Shown piece after piece: positions 1-8,534 of a stretch of 37,165 nucleotides of DNA. The notes beneath the pieces are model-generated. The model made no database searches, was not told the DNA's origin, and worked only from the letters and a program-made list of their open reading frames with translations. Positions within the stretch are counted from its first letter, which is position 1, and the number at the start of each line of letters is the position of its first letter. Source of the stretch: Puniceicoccales bacterium (lineage in GTDB: Bacteria > Verrucomicrobiota > Verrucomicrobiia > Opitutales > UBA953); NCBI GenBank assembly GCA_031279675.1, contig JAITIB010000038.1, positions 1 through 37,165 on the forward strand. Reading direction: 5' to 3'. A program made the position numbers and the translations under genes.

Positions 1-272
1 TCGCCACCGGCAGCCTGAACGCAAACAGCACGGCGGACATCGTTTACAACGGCGACTTGAGCGCCGGGAACGAGCTTGTGATCATCGGCGTGGCCGAGGG
101 CGTCCTGAAAAGCTGGAACCTCAACGGGACAGTAATCGATGGGAACTACGCGCTGACATCGGAGAGCGGCGGCTTCAGCATCACGCCCATTCCCGAACCC
201 TCGACCTACGCCTTGTTCGGCGGCCTCGGCGCGCTCGCCCTCACGCTCCTGCGGCGCAGACGCAAAGCTTGA
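1..272 (+). CDS. PEP-CTERM sorting domain protein, 3' end only
   Basis: The reading frame is open from the window edge (first full codon at 3) to TGA at 270-272, so the N-terminus lies outside. The visible end carries the motif IPEPSTYALFGG, a hydrophobic stretch and a basic tail RRRRKA. This is the three-part PEP-CTERM signal that directs exported proteins to an exosortase/archaeosortase-type sorting system at the envelope. The residues before it (LVIIGVAEGVLKSWNLNG and on) resemble the end of a beta-rich surface protein, but too little is present to name a domain. The same tail occurs in the gene at 31984-33177. A strong terminator follows at once. The call of a PEP-CTERM tail is secure; the function of the body is unknown. 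Confidence 0.85.
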   Translation, partial: ATGSLNANSTADIVYNGDLSAGNELVIIGVAEGVLKSWNLNGTVIDGNYALTSESGGFSITPIPEPSTYALFGGLGALALTLLRRRRKA

Positions 273-280
273 CAGACAAA

Positions 281-314
281 ACAGGGGAGAGCTTTTGCTC
301 TCCCCTGTTTTTTT
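281..314 (+). terminator. Rho-independent terminator of the PEP-CTERM gene
   Basis: A perfect 12-bp stem (281-292 with 297-308) closes on a TTTT loop and runs into seven T residues at 308-314. It starts 8 bases after the stop codon of the upstream gene and isolates it from htpG. Confidence 0.93.
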
Positions 315-460
315 GGGGAAGCTTTCAAGACAATTACCGAAATGGTGTGTATCCTGTGCGCAGTGACATTGTTGAGGTGATGATTTTTTACTTCAAAAAA
401 TTCTCCGGGCGGATAACAGCCCCGCGACGTTTTAGCATCATTTAACCGATTTCAGAAATC

Positions 461-2371
461 ATGAGTTCCGAAAACACCGCAGACGCCACCGCCACCACGC
501 ATAGTTTCCAAGCCGAGGTTCGCCAGGTCCTGGACATAGTCATCCACTCGCTTTACAAGGACCGGGACATTTTCATCCGCGAGCTTGTTTCCAATGCCTC
601 CGACGCGCTTGAGAAACTCCGGCACATCCAGCTCACGGAGAAGGATGTCCATCAGGCTGACGCCCCTCGTGAAATCACGCTCACGACCGACGACACCGCC
701 GGCACACTAACCATTCGCGACACCGGCGTTGGGATGACTCGCGAGGAGCTTGTCGAAAACATTGGCACGATCGCGCATTCCGGCACGAAGGCGTTCCTTC
801 AGGCGATCAAGGAAAAGGGGGGGGGCAACGAGAATTTGATCGGACAGTTTGGCGTGGGCTTTTTCAGCGTGTTCATGGTTGCCGGGCATGTCACTCTGCA
901 CACGCGCAGCTGGCGGCCCGGGGGCGAGAGTCTTTGCTGGGAGAGCGACGGGAGCGGCACCTACACGCTGCGTGCCGCGCACGCCCCCGAGGATCGCGGG
1001 ACGCGCATCACGATCAGGCTCAAGCCCGAACACAAGGAATACGCCACCGCGGATCGCGTCAAAAACGTCCTCGTGCGCTATTCCAAATACGTCCCCGCGC
1101 CGCTGAGTCTCAATGGCGAGAAGCTCAACACCCAGCAGGCGCTCTGGCTCAAGGGCAAGGCGGACATCAGTGTGGACGAATACAAGGAGTTCTACAAATT
1201 CCAGTGCCACGCGTGGGACGAGCCGCTCGACTGGCTGCACTTCAACGCGGACGCGCCGTTGCTCATCAACGCCCTGCTCTACATTCCCGGGAGCAATGTC
1301 GAGAAGAACGGCTTTTCGCGACAGGAGCCCGCGGTCGCGCTGCATTGCCGCAAGGTGCTCATCGAGGAGGCGCCCAAGGGGCTCTTTCCCGAATGGCTTC
1401 GGTTTCTCAAGGGTGTGGTGGACAGCGCCGACATTCCGCTGAATATTTCGCGCGAGACGATGCAGGACAGCGCGCTGGTGCAGAAGCTCAACCAGGTGCT
1501 TGCCAAGCGTTTCATCAAGCACCTTGAGGAGCTCGCCCGGCGCGATTCGGCGAAATACGAAAGCTTCTGGCGGGAATACAGCCGCAACCTCAAGGAGGGG
1601 ATCGTCACGGACGCCGTCCACCGCGACGCGCTTGCCCCGCTTTTGCGCTATGAGAGCAGCGCCACTGACGCGGGCAAGCTCACCACCCTTTCCGAATACG
1701 TTGATCGCATGAAGCCGGGGCAGAAGGAAATTTACTACCTCGCCGGGCCCGGACGGGACAGCATCGAGAGCGGCCCTTACCTTGAGGCGTTCAAGGCGCG
1801 TTCCATTGAGGTGCTTTATTTGACCGACGCCACCGACGATTTCGTCATGAGCCATCTCGGCTCCTACAAGGAGAAGCCGCTCACCGCCGCGGACCAGGCC
1901 GATCTTGACCTTGGCGAGGCCGACGGGACCACCGGGGGCGGGGCCCTTTCCGAAAAGCGCCTCAAGGGTCTTTGCGAGTGGATCAAATCCGAGCTCGGCC
2001 CGAAAAATCTCGATGCCGTGGAGGCTGGGAAACGCCTCGTCAACAGCCCCGCCGTCGCGCTTAACGCCGACAAGTTCATGACTGCCACGATGCGCCGCAT
2101 GATGCAGGCAATGGGCGGGAACGGGGGCGCGGACGCCACCCCGAGGATCAAACTGGAAATCAATCCGCGCCACGGCTTGATCCACAAGCTGGATGCGTTG
2201 CGCGACGGGGATCCGGCGTTTGCGAAACTCATCGCGGCGCAAATCCTGGACAACGCGCTGCTGTCCGCCGGGTTGCTGGACAATCCCCGTGGCATGACGG
2301 CGCGCATTTACGAAATCCTTGAAGGCGCCGCGGGCCGCGCCGCGGCAAACGGGAAGAGGGAGGAAGGCTGA
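461..2371 (+). CDS. htpG: Molecular chaperone HtpG (Hsp90)
   Basis: Cytosolic ATP-dependent chaperone of the Hsp90 family; 636 residues, the usual bacterial length. The GHKL ATPase domain is plain: ELVSNASDA at 41-49 (catalytic Glu41 and the Asn45/Asp48 nucleotide contacts), DTGVGMT at 87-93, GTIAHSGT at 102-109 and GQFGVGFF at 128-135. The middle domain follows (for example SREPAV-type client/ATP region near 280-300, and NISRE near 325) and then a C-terminal dimerisation domain. ATG at 461 is the first in-frame Met and gives the expected short N-terminal lead. The 146 bases upstream hold no CIRCE or other heat-shock operator that I can recognise. pgi starts 55 bases downstream, so co-transcription is possible. 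Long reverse-strand frames over this gene are shadows. Confidence 0.97.
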   Translation: MSSENTADATATTHSFQAEVRQVLDIVIHSLYKDRDIFIRELVSNASDALEKLRHIQLTEKDVHQADAPREITLTTDDTAGTLTIRDTGVGMTREELVENIGTIAHSGTKAFLQAIKEKGGGNENLIGQFGVGFFSVFMVAGHVTLHTRSWRPGGESLCWESDGSGTYTLRAAHAPEDRGTRITIRLKPEHKEYATADRVKNVLVRYSKYVPAPLSLNGEKLNTQQALWLKGKADISVDEYKEFYKFQCHAWDEPLDWLHFNADAPLLINALLYIPGSNVEKNGFSRQEPAVALHCRKVLIEEAPKGLFPEWLRFLKGVVDSADIPLNISRETMQDSALVQKLNQVLAKRFIKHLEELARRDSAKYESFWREYSRNLKEGIVTDAVHRDALAPLLRYESSATDAGKLTTLSEYVDRMKPGQKEIYYLAGPGRDSIESGPYLEAFKARSIEVLYLTDATDDFVMSHLGSYKEKPLTAADQADLDLGEADGTTGGGALSEKRLKGLCEWIKSELGPKNLDAVEAGKRLVNSPAVALNADKFMTATMRRMMQAMGGNGGADATPRIKLEINPRHGLIHKLDALRDGDPAFAKLIAAQILDNALLSAGLLDNPRGMTARIYEILEGAAGRAAANGKREEG

Positions 2372-2426
2372 CGGGGTGGCGGATTCCGCTTCCACTTGCG
2401 GGAAAAATGTTTTCCTTGCGCACCCG

Positions 2427-4013
2427 ATGAACAATTCCTGGCAACGTTTCCGGCAGCACTATTATCCATTCGACGGCGAGGGCTTTGCGCTCGACATCAG
2501 CCGCGTCCCTTTCCCCGACGATTTTTTCCCGGAAATTGAATCCCGCCTGCAGTCCGCCTACGTTGCGATGGACGGGCTGGAGAAGGGCGCCATCGCCAAT
2601 CCTGATGAAAACCGGAGGGTCGGGCACTACTGGCTTCGCGCCCCCGGGCTTGCGCCGGATCGGGCGCTCACCACCGAGATCGAACAAACGGTCGGGGCCA
2701 TCGAGGAGTTTGCCAAAAAAATCCACGGTGGCGTCGTGCAGGGTGGCGGTGGAAAGTTTGAGCACCTGCTTTGCATCGGCATCGGTGGTTCCGCGCTTGG
2801 CCCCCAGCTCGCCGCGCACGCGCTCTCGCGCCCGGGCGCGGACAGGATGTGCGTGCACTTTATTGACAACACCGATCCCGACGGCTTCGACCATGTGTTC
2901 GCCCGGCTGGAAAAAAAGCTCGGGCGCACGCTCGTCGTCGTCACCTCCAAATCGGGGGGGACTCCGGAGCCGCGCAACGCGATGATTGAGACGGAGGCGC
3001 GGTATCGTGCCGCCGGGTTGAATTTCGGGGCGCACGCTGTTGCCATCACCGGAGCGGGGAGCCAGCTCGACAAACACGCGGTGGCGGAAAATTTCCTCGC
3101 GCGTTTCCCCATGTGGGACTGGGTCGGCGGGCGCACCAGCGAGTTTGCCGCCGTGGGCCTGCTGCCCGCCGCGCTGCAGGGCTTTCCCATTCGCGAGCTC
3201 CTCGGCGGGGCCGCCGCGATGGATTGCCTCACGCGTTCGCGCGAGACAGGGCGCAATCCCGCCGCGCTGCTTGCCGCCTCGTGGTATTTCCTAACCAGGG
3301 GGCGTGGCGAGAAGGACATGGTCGTCATCCCCTACAAGGACCGCCTGCTCCTCCTCGCCCGTTATCTCCAGCAACTCATCATGGAGTCGCTTGGCAAGGA
3401 ACGGGACCTCGCCGGCAACATTGTCCACCAAGGTCTCTCCGTTTACGGCAACAAGGGCTCGACCGACCAGCACGCCTACGTCCAGCAACTGCGCGACGGC
3501 GTGGCGAATTTCTTCGTCACCTTCGTCGAGGTCTTGCGCGACCGCGACGGCGCCTCACCCGAGGTTGAGCATGGCATCACCAGCGGCGATTATCTTGAGG
3601 GCTTTTTCCTCGGCACCCGCGAGGCATTGGGCGAGAGCGGGCGGGCCAGCATCACGCTCACCATCGAGGAGGTGTCCGCGCGCACGCTTGGGATGCTCAT
3701 CGCGCTGTTTGAGCGCGCCGTGGGTTTCTACGCCAGCCTTGTCGGCATCAACGCCTATCACCAACCCGGGGTCGAGGCCGGCAAGAAGGCCGCCACGGAC
3801 ACGCTTTCCCTCCAGAGGCGCGTCGTGGCGCTCCTTGCGGCGCACCCGGGAACGCCTTGGACGGCGGAGGAAATCGCGGCAAAATTAAACCTTGAATCCC
3901 GGTGCGAACTCATCTTTAAGCTGCTGCAACACTTGGCGGCCAATCCCGTCAGGCGAATCAATAAACAAACCAAAACACCATTCCAACTCAGCACCTTCAC
4001 GCACGTCCCGTAG
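2427..4013 (+). CDS. pgi: Glucose-6-phosphate isomerase with C-terminal helical extension
   Basis: Interconverts glucose 6-phosphate and fructose 6-phosphate in glycolysis and gluconeogenesis, in the cytosol; 528 residues. SIS-domain signatures are seen: LCIGIGGSALGPQ at 115-127, the sugar-phosphate loop SKSGGTPE at 174-181, WDWVGGRTSE near 230-239, the catalytic Glu in MESLGKE near 319-325, His349 in STDQHAY and a Lys near 453. ATG 2427 was chosen because earlier in-frame starts lie inside htpG and would add non-conserved sequence. Residues about 460-528 (SLQRRVVALL onwards, then TAEEIAAKL and LIFKLLQHLAANP) look like a small winged-helix fold added after the catalytic domain. I recall a similar tail on some cyanobacterial-type enzymes, so it may be a subfamily trait rather than a novelty. 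Confidence 0.95.
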   Translation: MNNSWQRFRQHYYPFDGEGFALDISRVPFPDDFFPEIESRLQSAYVAMDGLEKGAIANPDENRRVGHYWLRAPGLAPDRALTTEIEQTVGAIEEFAKKIHGGVVQGGGGKFEHLLCIGIGGSALGPQLAAHALSRPGADRMCVHFIDNTDPDGFDHVFARLEKKLGRTLVVVTSKSGGTPEPRNAMIETEARYRAAGLNFGAHAVAITGAGSQLDKHAVAENFLARFPMWDWVGGRTSEFAAVGLLPAALQGFPIRELLGGAAAMDCLTRSRETGRNPAALLAASWYFLTRGRGEKDMVVIPYKDRLLLLARYLQQLIMESLGKERDLAGNIVHQGLSVYGNKGSTDQHAYVQQLRDGVANFFVTFVEVLRDRDGASPEVEHGITSGDYLEGFFLGTREALGESGRASITLTIEEVSARTLGMLIALFERAVGFYASLVGINAYHQPGVEAGKKAATDTLSLQRRVVALLAAHPGTPWTAEEIAAKLNLESRCELIFKLLQHLAANPVRRINKQTKTPFQLSTFTHVP

Positions 4014-4060
4014 ACGAGTCACTTATCCATAACAAACCGAACAACCAACAACCAGCCCCT

Positions 4061-5089
4061 ATGAACAAAACGCTCTCCGCCATCATCCGCATCCTGGCAA
4101 TCCTCGGCGCCATCGCCGCCGGTGTCGCCTGGTATTTCATCTACACGCAAAACATCAAGGTCGCCATGAAGCAGACGGAATGGCTGACTCAGGATCCCGA
4201 GCTCGGGAGCAAGGCCGGCAAGGAGTTTGTCGAGCGCATGAAAGTGCTGGATCCCGCCTTGAAAGATCTTCTCAAGGCCAAGCGCGACGAGATCACAAAG
4301 CTCACCGCCGACCTTGCCGCCGCCAACGCCACCATCGAGGCGCGCGACCGCACCATCAACGAAAAGAACGCTGAGATCAGCCGGCTCGAAAACGAGCGCG
4401 CCGAGCTCATCCGCAACCGTGACGAGCTCAACACCCAGCTCGCGCAGGCACGCGCGGAAGTTTCCCGCCTTCAGGGCGAGCTTGAGCGCGCCACCGCCGA
4501 CCTCGCTCGCAAGAACGAACAGATCAGCACCATGTTCACCAAGGAACAATACGAGGAGCAGGTCGCCGCGCTTCACAAGTCGGAGGACGAAAAGCAGAAG
4601 GCCACCATCCGTTACGCGAAGCTCCTCAACTGGGCGCAGAAGGAAACCGGCATTCTCGCCCCCTTCCCGCGCGATCTCTTCGCCCCCGAGTCCACCGAGA
4701 CCGACGGGCCCCGTGTTGGCGAAACACCCGCGAAGATCCCCACCAAGATCATCGCCGTTGACCGCCGCCGCGGTGTCGTCTCGATTTCCATTGGCCAGGA
4801 GGACGGCATATTCGCTCCCAATCAGATTTACGATGTGGATGCCAGCGGCGTCTATGTGGGCAAGATCCGCATCTCCGAGGTGCGTCCCGGCATGTCCGTC
4901 GCGAACATTCTTCCGGAGACGCAAATCAACCTCCTCTCCAAGGAGGCCACCATCCACTTGACTCGCGCCCGTGCCGTCACCTCCAAGGATGCGTTGAAGA
5001 AGCCCACACCGCAGACCGCTCCGGGTGTTGCCGCCACGCAGGAAACGCCCGTCGCTCCCGCGGCGCCGTCCGTCGTCACGGTGCGGTAG
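4061..5089 (+). CDS. Membrane-anchored coiled-coil protein, function unknown
   Basis: 342 residues that I cannot assign to a named family. A short basic start leads into one hydrophobic segment (about 8-27, IRILAILGAIAAGVAWYF), which fits an N-in signal anchor. Residues about 65-175 are charged heptads (LTADLAAANATIEARDR, then INEKNAEISRLENERAEL) typical of a long coiled coil. After a Pro-rich hinge near 205-225, a compact region at about 225-305 (KIIAVDRRRGVVSISIGQ, YVGKIRISEVRPGMSVANI) looks like a small beta barrel of the kind found in envelope scaffold proteins. The end is Pro/Ala-rich and low in complexity. It follows pgi by 47 bases and is followed at once by a small lipoprotein, which suggests an envelope role. 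That role is inferred from topology and context only. Confidence 0.8.
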   Translation: MNKTLSAIIRILAILGAIAAGVAWYFIYTQNIKVAMKQTEWLTQDPELGSKAGKEFVERMKVLDPALKDLLKAKRDEITKLTADLAAANATIEARDRTINEKNAEISRLENERAELIRNRDELNTQLAQARAEVSRLQGELERATADLARKNEQISTMFTKEQYEEQVAALHKSEDEKQKATIRYAKLLNWAQKETGILAPFPRDLFAPESTETDGPRVGETPAKIPTKIIAVDRRRGVVSISIGQEDGIFAPNQIYDVDASGVYVGKIRISEVRPGMSVANILPETQINLLSKEATIHLTRARAVTSKDALKKPTPQTAPGVAATQETPVAPAAPSVVTVR

Positions 5090-5126
5090 TGCCGTGCCGA
5101 TAGCCCGAGTTTTGCATGTGCCTCCG

Positions 5127-5291
5127 ATGCGACCGGACCGATGTCTGATGGTGATTTTCGTGCTCGTGGCCGGTGTTCTTGCCGGTTGCGAGTCGTCGCG
5201 CCCGGGGCGGACCGTGCAACCTTGGAACCAGCCTCAATCGTGGGAGGGCTCGGTTCCCGGAATGAGCGGCATGGGCACCAGCAATCGTTGA
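5127..5291 (+). CDS. Small putative lipoprotein
   Basis: 54-residue product starting at ATG 5127. The first 20 residues (MRPDRC then LMVIFVLVAGVLAG) form a basic and hydrophobic signal ending in a lipobox LAGC with Cys21 as the lipidated residue. The mature part is only about 34 residues, polar and Pro/Gly/Ser-rich, with no domain. In-frame starts upstream (GTG 5094, or further back inside the previous gene) would give a longer n-region before the lipobox and are less likely. It sits 37 bases after the coiled-coil membrane gene and 65 bases before rsmI. It may be an outer-membrane partner of the former, but nothing in the sequence proves this. Confidence 0.6.
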   Translation: MRPDRCLMVIFVLVAGVLAGCESSRPGRTVQPWNQPQSWEGSVPGMSGMGTSNR

Positions 5292-5356
5292 GAAATGACC
5301 GGGGGCCCGGGGAGCTCCGGCCCCGGATTGTGTCCTGCCCGCGCGAGTTTGCTTGA

Positions 5357-6043
5357 ATGTCTGGAACACTTTACATTGTGGCCACCCCCATTGGCAACCT
5401 CGCCGATCTGAGCGGGCGGGCCTTGGCCACGCTGAGGGCCGCCACCTTGATTGCCTGCGAGGACACGCGCACATCCCTCAACCTCCTGCGCCATCACGGG
5501 ATTGAGAGGCCCTTGGTCGCCTATCACGAGCACAACGAGCAACAGTTTGCCCCCGTGCTGGCCGGTCGTGTGGCGGCGGGCGAGACCATTGCCCTCATCT
5601 GCGACGCCGGCACACCCACGTTGAGTGATCCGGGGTTCCGTGTTGTGCGCGAGTGCCGGCGCCGTGGTCTTGCCGTTGTCCCCGTTCCCGGGGCCAATGC
5701 GGTTGTTGCCGCGTTGTCCGTGTCCGGCCTGCCGACGCATGCGTTCCGGTTTGCCGGTTTTCTCGCGCCCAGGAGTGCCGTCCGGATCCGGTTTCTGGAG
5801 GGCATCCGTGACGCCACCGACACCGTGGCGCTTTACGAGTCCTGCCACCGTGTTGGGAAGCTGGCGGAGGAAATCCATGCCACGCTTGGCCCCGCGCGCG
5901 TGGTGTGTTTTGCGAGGGAGCTTACCAAGCTTCACGAAACCGTCCTGACCGGCACGATTGCGGATGTGTTGCCCCGGCTGGCGGGCAATAATTTGCGTGG
6001 TGAATTTGTTGTTCTTGTCGCGCCCGCCGGGTTTGCGCTGTAG
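5357..6043 (+). CDS. rsmI: 16S rRNA 2'-O-ribose methyltransferase RsmI (C1402)
   Basis: SAM-dependent methyltransferase of the tetrapyrrole-methylase fold that 2'-O-methylates C1402 of 16S rRNA. The family motifs are all present: ATPIGNLAD at 9-17, ACEDTRTS at 33-40, CDAGTPTLSDPG at 82-93, VPGANAVVAALSVSGLPT at 110-127 and FLAPRS near 135-140. The end GEFVVLVAP closes the catalytic core. At 228 residues it is shorter than the E. coli enzyme (about 286) and lacks the usual C-terminal extension, while keeping the whole catalytic domain. ATG 5357 fits the conserved start LYIVATPIGN. It precedes the MFS gene by about 96 bases. Confidence 0.95.
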   Translation: MSGTLYIVATPIGNLADLSGRALATLRAATLIACEDTRTSLNLLRHHGIERPLVAYHEHNEQQFAPVLAGRVAAGETIALICDAGTPTLSDPGFRVVRECRRRGLAVVPVPGANAVVAALSVSGLPTHAFRFAGFLAPRSAVRIRFLEGIRDATDTVALYESCHRVGKLAEEIHATLGPARVVCFARELTKLHETVLTGTIADVLPRLAGNNLRGEFVVLVAPAGFAL

Positions 6044-6139
6044 CGGAATCCGGCATTCGGGGTGGAATCCTGTGGAATTTTCTTTTTGTTTCCGCGTTTC
6101 CCGTCCATTTCGCATCAAGGTTTTTCAATCCATATTCCA

Positions 6140-7696
6140 ATGAGCATCCCCAACGCCACCGCCACCCGAGGCACGGGCAACTACCGCTGGACGATCTGCG
6201 CCCTCGTGTTTTTTGCCACCACCATCAACTATCTGGACCGGAATGTGCTCGGCCAGTTGAAAGACACGCTTTTGCCGCTGATACGCTGGGAGGAGGGCAA
6301 TGTCATCCGCGCTGCGCTCGACACGCTTGCGGGGTGGGGGTGGATCAGTCCCTTTGACTGGACGAGGAACAGTGGCGACATTGAGTATTCGTGGGTGGTG
6401 AATGCCTTTCAGGTTTCCTACGCGGTCGGTCTTCTGGTCATCGGTCGTTTGATAGATCGGCTGGGGAGCAAGCGTGGTTATGGGGTGGCGCTCACGGGCT
6501 GGAGTTTTGCCGCCATCGGGCACGCGTTCTCCTATGGTTTTTTCTCGTTTGCCGCCTGGCGCGCCGCGCTTGGCCTCACGGAGGCCGGGAATTTTCCCGC
6601 CGCGCAAAAGGCCGTCACGGAGTGGTTCCCGAAGAAGGAGCGCGCCCTTGCCACGGGCATTTACAACAGCGGCACGAATGTCGGCGCGATCGTCGCCCCG
6701 CTTGTTGTCCCGCTTTTGGCCGGCTCGCTTGTCCTTGGGTGGAGCTGGCAGTGGGCTTTTGTGATCACCGGGGCCGTGGGTTTGCTTTGGCTGGTTTTCT
6801 GGTATCGCATCTACAAGACTCCGGGGGAGAAACTTGAGGAGGGGACGCTTTCCCGCGCCGAATACGATTACATCCACAGCGACCTTGACGAGCAGGTGGA
6901 GAATGCCGATGGAGCGGGGCAGGGGCGGGTGCCGTGGAAAAGGTTGCTGGGTTACCGGCAGACGTGGGCGTTCTTTTTCGGGAAATTTTTCACGGACCCC
7001 GTGTGGTGGTTTTATCTCTTCTGGCTCCCGGGATTTCTTTCCGACGAGAACAAGCGAAAGATTGCCGTGGCTTATCCCGACGGGCTGCCCGACGGGGTGA
7101 CGCTTGATGCCGTGCTGAGGGAGCTGCAAAATTTCACGAGTGTTTTTGGCGGGACGCCCGGGCTCGACAAACTCGGCGTCAAGGGTCTGGTCGTGTGGCC
7201 GGTTGCCGTTGCCGTCGTCTATACAATCTCCGTGGTCGGGAGTGTGTGCGGCGGTTACTTGCCAAAGCTTCTTGCCGACTCCGGAATCATGGTTGGGCGG
7301 GCGCGAAAGATGGCGATGTTTGTCTATGCGTTGATGCCATTGACGGTGCTTGCGGCGATGTGGCTCGGGGGTGTCAGCACTTGGCTGGCCGTGGGTGTGA
7401 TCGGGCTCGGCACGGCGGCGCACCAGGCTTGGTCGGCGAACATTTTCACGACTGTTCCCGACATGTTCCCGAAGAAGGCCGTTGGCTCCGTCACGGGCAT
7501 CGGCGGGATGGCGGGCACGCTCGGCAGTGTGATTTTCCAGCCCGTTGTCGGCCTCCTGCTGGCCCACTACAAGGCCGCGGGCGATCCGACGAGCGGCTAC
7601 GCCATTGTGTTTGGCTACTGTGCCGTCGCCTACATCGGCGCCTGGTTGGTCATGCACGCTTTTGCGCCGCGTTTTGAAAAAATCACTGACCTTTGA
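6140..7696 (+). CDS. MFS transporter, anion:cation symporter (hexuronate-type) family
   Basis: Inner-membrane secondary transporter, 518 residues from ATG 6140. Transmembrane segment 1 carries FATTINYLDRNVLG, the signature of the ExuT/GudP-like ACS family that imports sugar acids with protons. The next segments (VVNAFQVSYAVGLLVIGRLIDRLGSKRG and FAAWRAALGLTEAGNFPAAQKAVTEWFPKKERA, each read in parts) match the same family. Two loops are longer than usual: about 40 residues after segment 1 (near 50-90, WEEGNVIRAALDTLAGWGW and on) and about 50 residues between segments 7 and 8 (SDENKRKIAVAYPDGLPDG and on). The longer frame starting at 6062 only adds sequence upstream of the conserved start and is rejected. 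The substrate cannot be told; hexuronates or aldonates are the family default. Confidence 0.88.
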   Translation: MSIPNATATRGTGNYRWTICALVFFATTINYLDRNVLGQLKDTLLPLIRWEEGNVIRAALDTLAGWGWISPFDWTRNSGDIEYSWVVNAFQVSYAVGLLVIGRLIDRLGSKRGYGVALTGWSFAAIGHAFSYGFFSFAAWRAALGLTEAGNFPAAQKAVTEWFPKKERALATGIYNSGTNVGAIVAPLVVPLLAGSLVLGWSWQWAFVITGAVGLLWLVFWYRIYKTPGEKLEEGTLSRAEYDYIHSDLDEQVENADGAGQGRVPWKRLLGYRQTWAFFFGKFFTDPVWWFYLFWLPGFLSDENKRKIAVAYPDGLPDGVTLDAVLRELQNFTSVFGGTPGLDKLGVKGLVVWPVAVAVVYTISVVGSVCGGYLPKLLADSGIMVGRARKMAMFVYALMPLTVLAAMWLGGVSTWLAVGVIGLGTAAHQAWSANIFTTVPDMFPKKAVGSVTGIGGMAGTLGSVIFQPVVGLLLAHYKAAGDPTSGYAIVFGYCAVAYIGAWLVMHAFAPRFEKITDL

Positions 7697-7700
7697 GCGT

Positions 7701-7718
7701 GCCCTCCCTTTGGAGGGC
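7701..7718 (+). terminator. Stem-loop after the MFS gene, possible terminator
   Basis: A 7-bp GC-rich stem (GCCCTCC with GGAGGGC) and a CTTT loop start 5 bases after the MFS stop codon. No U-run follows, so factor-independent termination is uncertain. It does separate the transporter from the pilus-like operon. Confidence 0.35.
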
Positions 7719-7792
7719 GGAGGGACGAAAAATGCGGTTCGTGGAATCTTTTGTGTTGATTGTGCCGCGTGAATCCCCCTACCTTGCGCGCC

Positions 7793-8485
7793 ATGGACTT
7801 TACCCCCATTTTCTATCGTTTGGCCGCCCTGTGCGGAATGCTTCTTTTTCAGGCGTCCGCGCTCGCCCAGCAGCAACCTGCCGCCGCGGGCAGGGCGGCT
7901 GTCGAGGTCAAGGCTGTGCGCTTCGCCCAGACAAAGGTCAGCAATACTGTGCTGGTGCCGATGACCCGCGTGGAGGTGCAAATCCTCGCCAAGGAAAACG
8001 CGAGGCTTCTTGAGGATCCCAAGGCGATTGTCCCCAACAAGAGCTGGGTGGACAAGATCAAGGTCACTGTGACGATCGCCTACGAGCTGCCCGCAGCAAG
8101 AAAGGCGGCATCCGGTGGCGCGGCGGCCAGTTTGGAGGATCGGTATGCCTTCTACCGTTCCTCTGTCACCATCATGACGATGGAGAAGAACTCCACTGGT
8201 TCGGTCTTCTTCTATCTTCCGGGGGAAATCGTAAAGCGCGACCAGCTGAAGCAGGAGCCTTACGCGTATGCGATTGATTTGGAAGTGGACGGGACTTCCC
8301 TCCCGCCGTCCAAATCCAGTGTGAGCCGGCTTTTGCTGGCCGAGGCGCAATACAAGGCGTTCAAGGAAATGGCGGACCGTGGCGTGTTGAGCACCACCGG
8401 AGTTTTGCGGCCACAATACTTGGTGGCGACGGAAGCGCTGCCTGCGTCCACACCCACGTTGATACGCGAGGACGCCGCCCGTTGA
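7793..8485 (+). CDS. Amuc_1102 family pilus-like protein (exported)
   Basis: 230 residues. With ATG 7793 the product starts with a signal peptide (MDFTPIFYRLAALCGMLLFQ, then ASALA) and probable cleavage after Ala25. In-frame codons further upstream would put a polar stretch before the signal and are rejected. The mature part is beta-rich (VEVKAVRFAQTKVSN near 36-50, IKVTVTIAYELPA near 90-102) and ends in a helical segment (SRLLLAEAQYKAFKEMADRG). The family call relies mainly on context: it is the first gene of a five-gene set whose order mirrors Akkermansia muciniphila Amuc_1102-1098, where the homologue is an uncharacterised pilus-associated protein with an immunoglobulin-like fold. It is 49 bases before the PilM-like gene. 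The biochemical role is unknown. Confidence 0.75.
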   Translation: MDFTPIFYRLAALCGMLLFQASALAQQQPAAAGRAAVEVKAVRFAQTKVSNTVLVPMTRVEVQILAKENARLLEDPKAIVPNKSWVDKIKVTVTIAYELPAARKAASGGAAASLEDRYAFYRSSVTIMTMEKNSTGSVFFYLPGEIVKRDQLKQEPYAYAIDLEVDGTSLPPSKSSVSRLLLAEAQYKAFKEMADRGVLSTTGVLRPQYLVATEALPASTPTLIREDAAR

Positions 8486-8534
8486 CGCACCCGCACGTTT
8501 TGTTCACCACCTTGGTCCCGCATATTCCCACCGC

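Noticed and set aside
707..2434. 575-residue minus-strand frame opposite htpG
   Set aside because: Shadow of the GC-rich htpG codons; no domain recognised and it is fully covered by a certain gene.
6125..8416. 763-residue minus-strand frame
   Set aside because: Covers the MFS gene and most of the next gene, is Arg/Pro/Gly-rich without motifs, and is a composition artefact.
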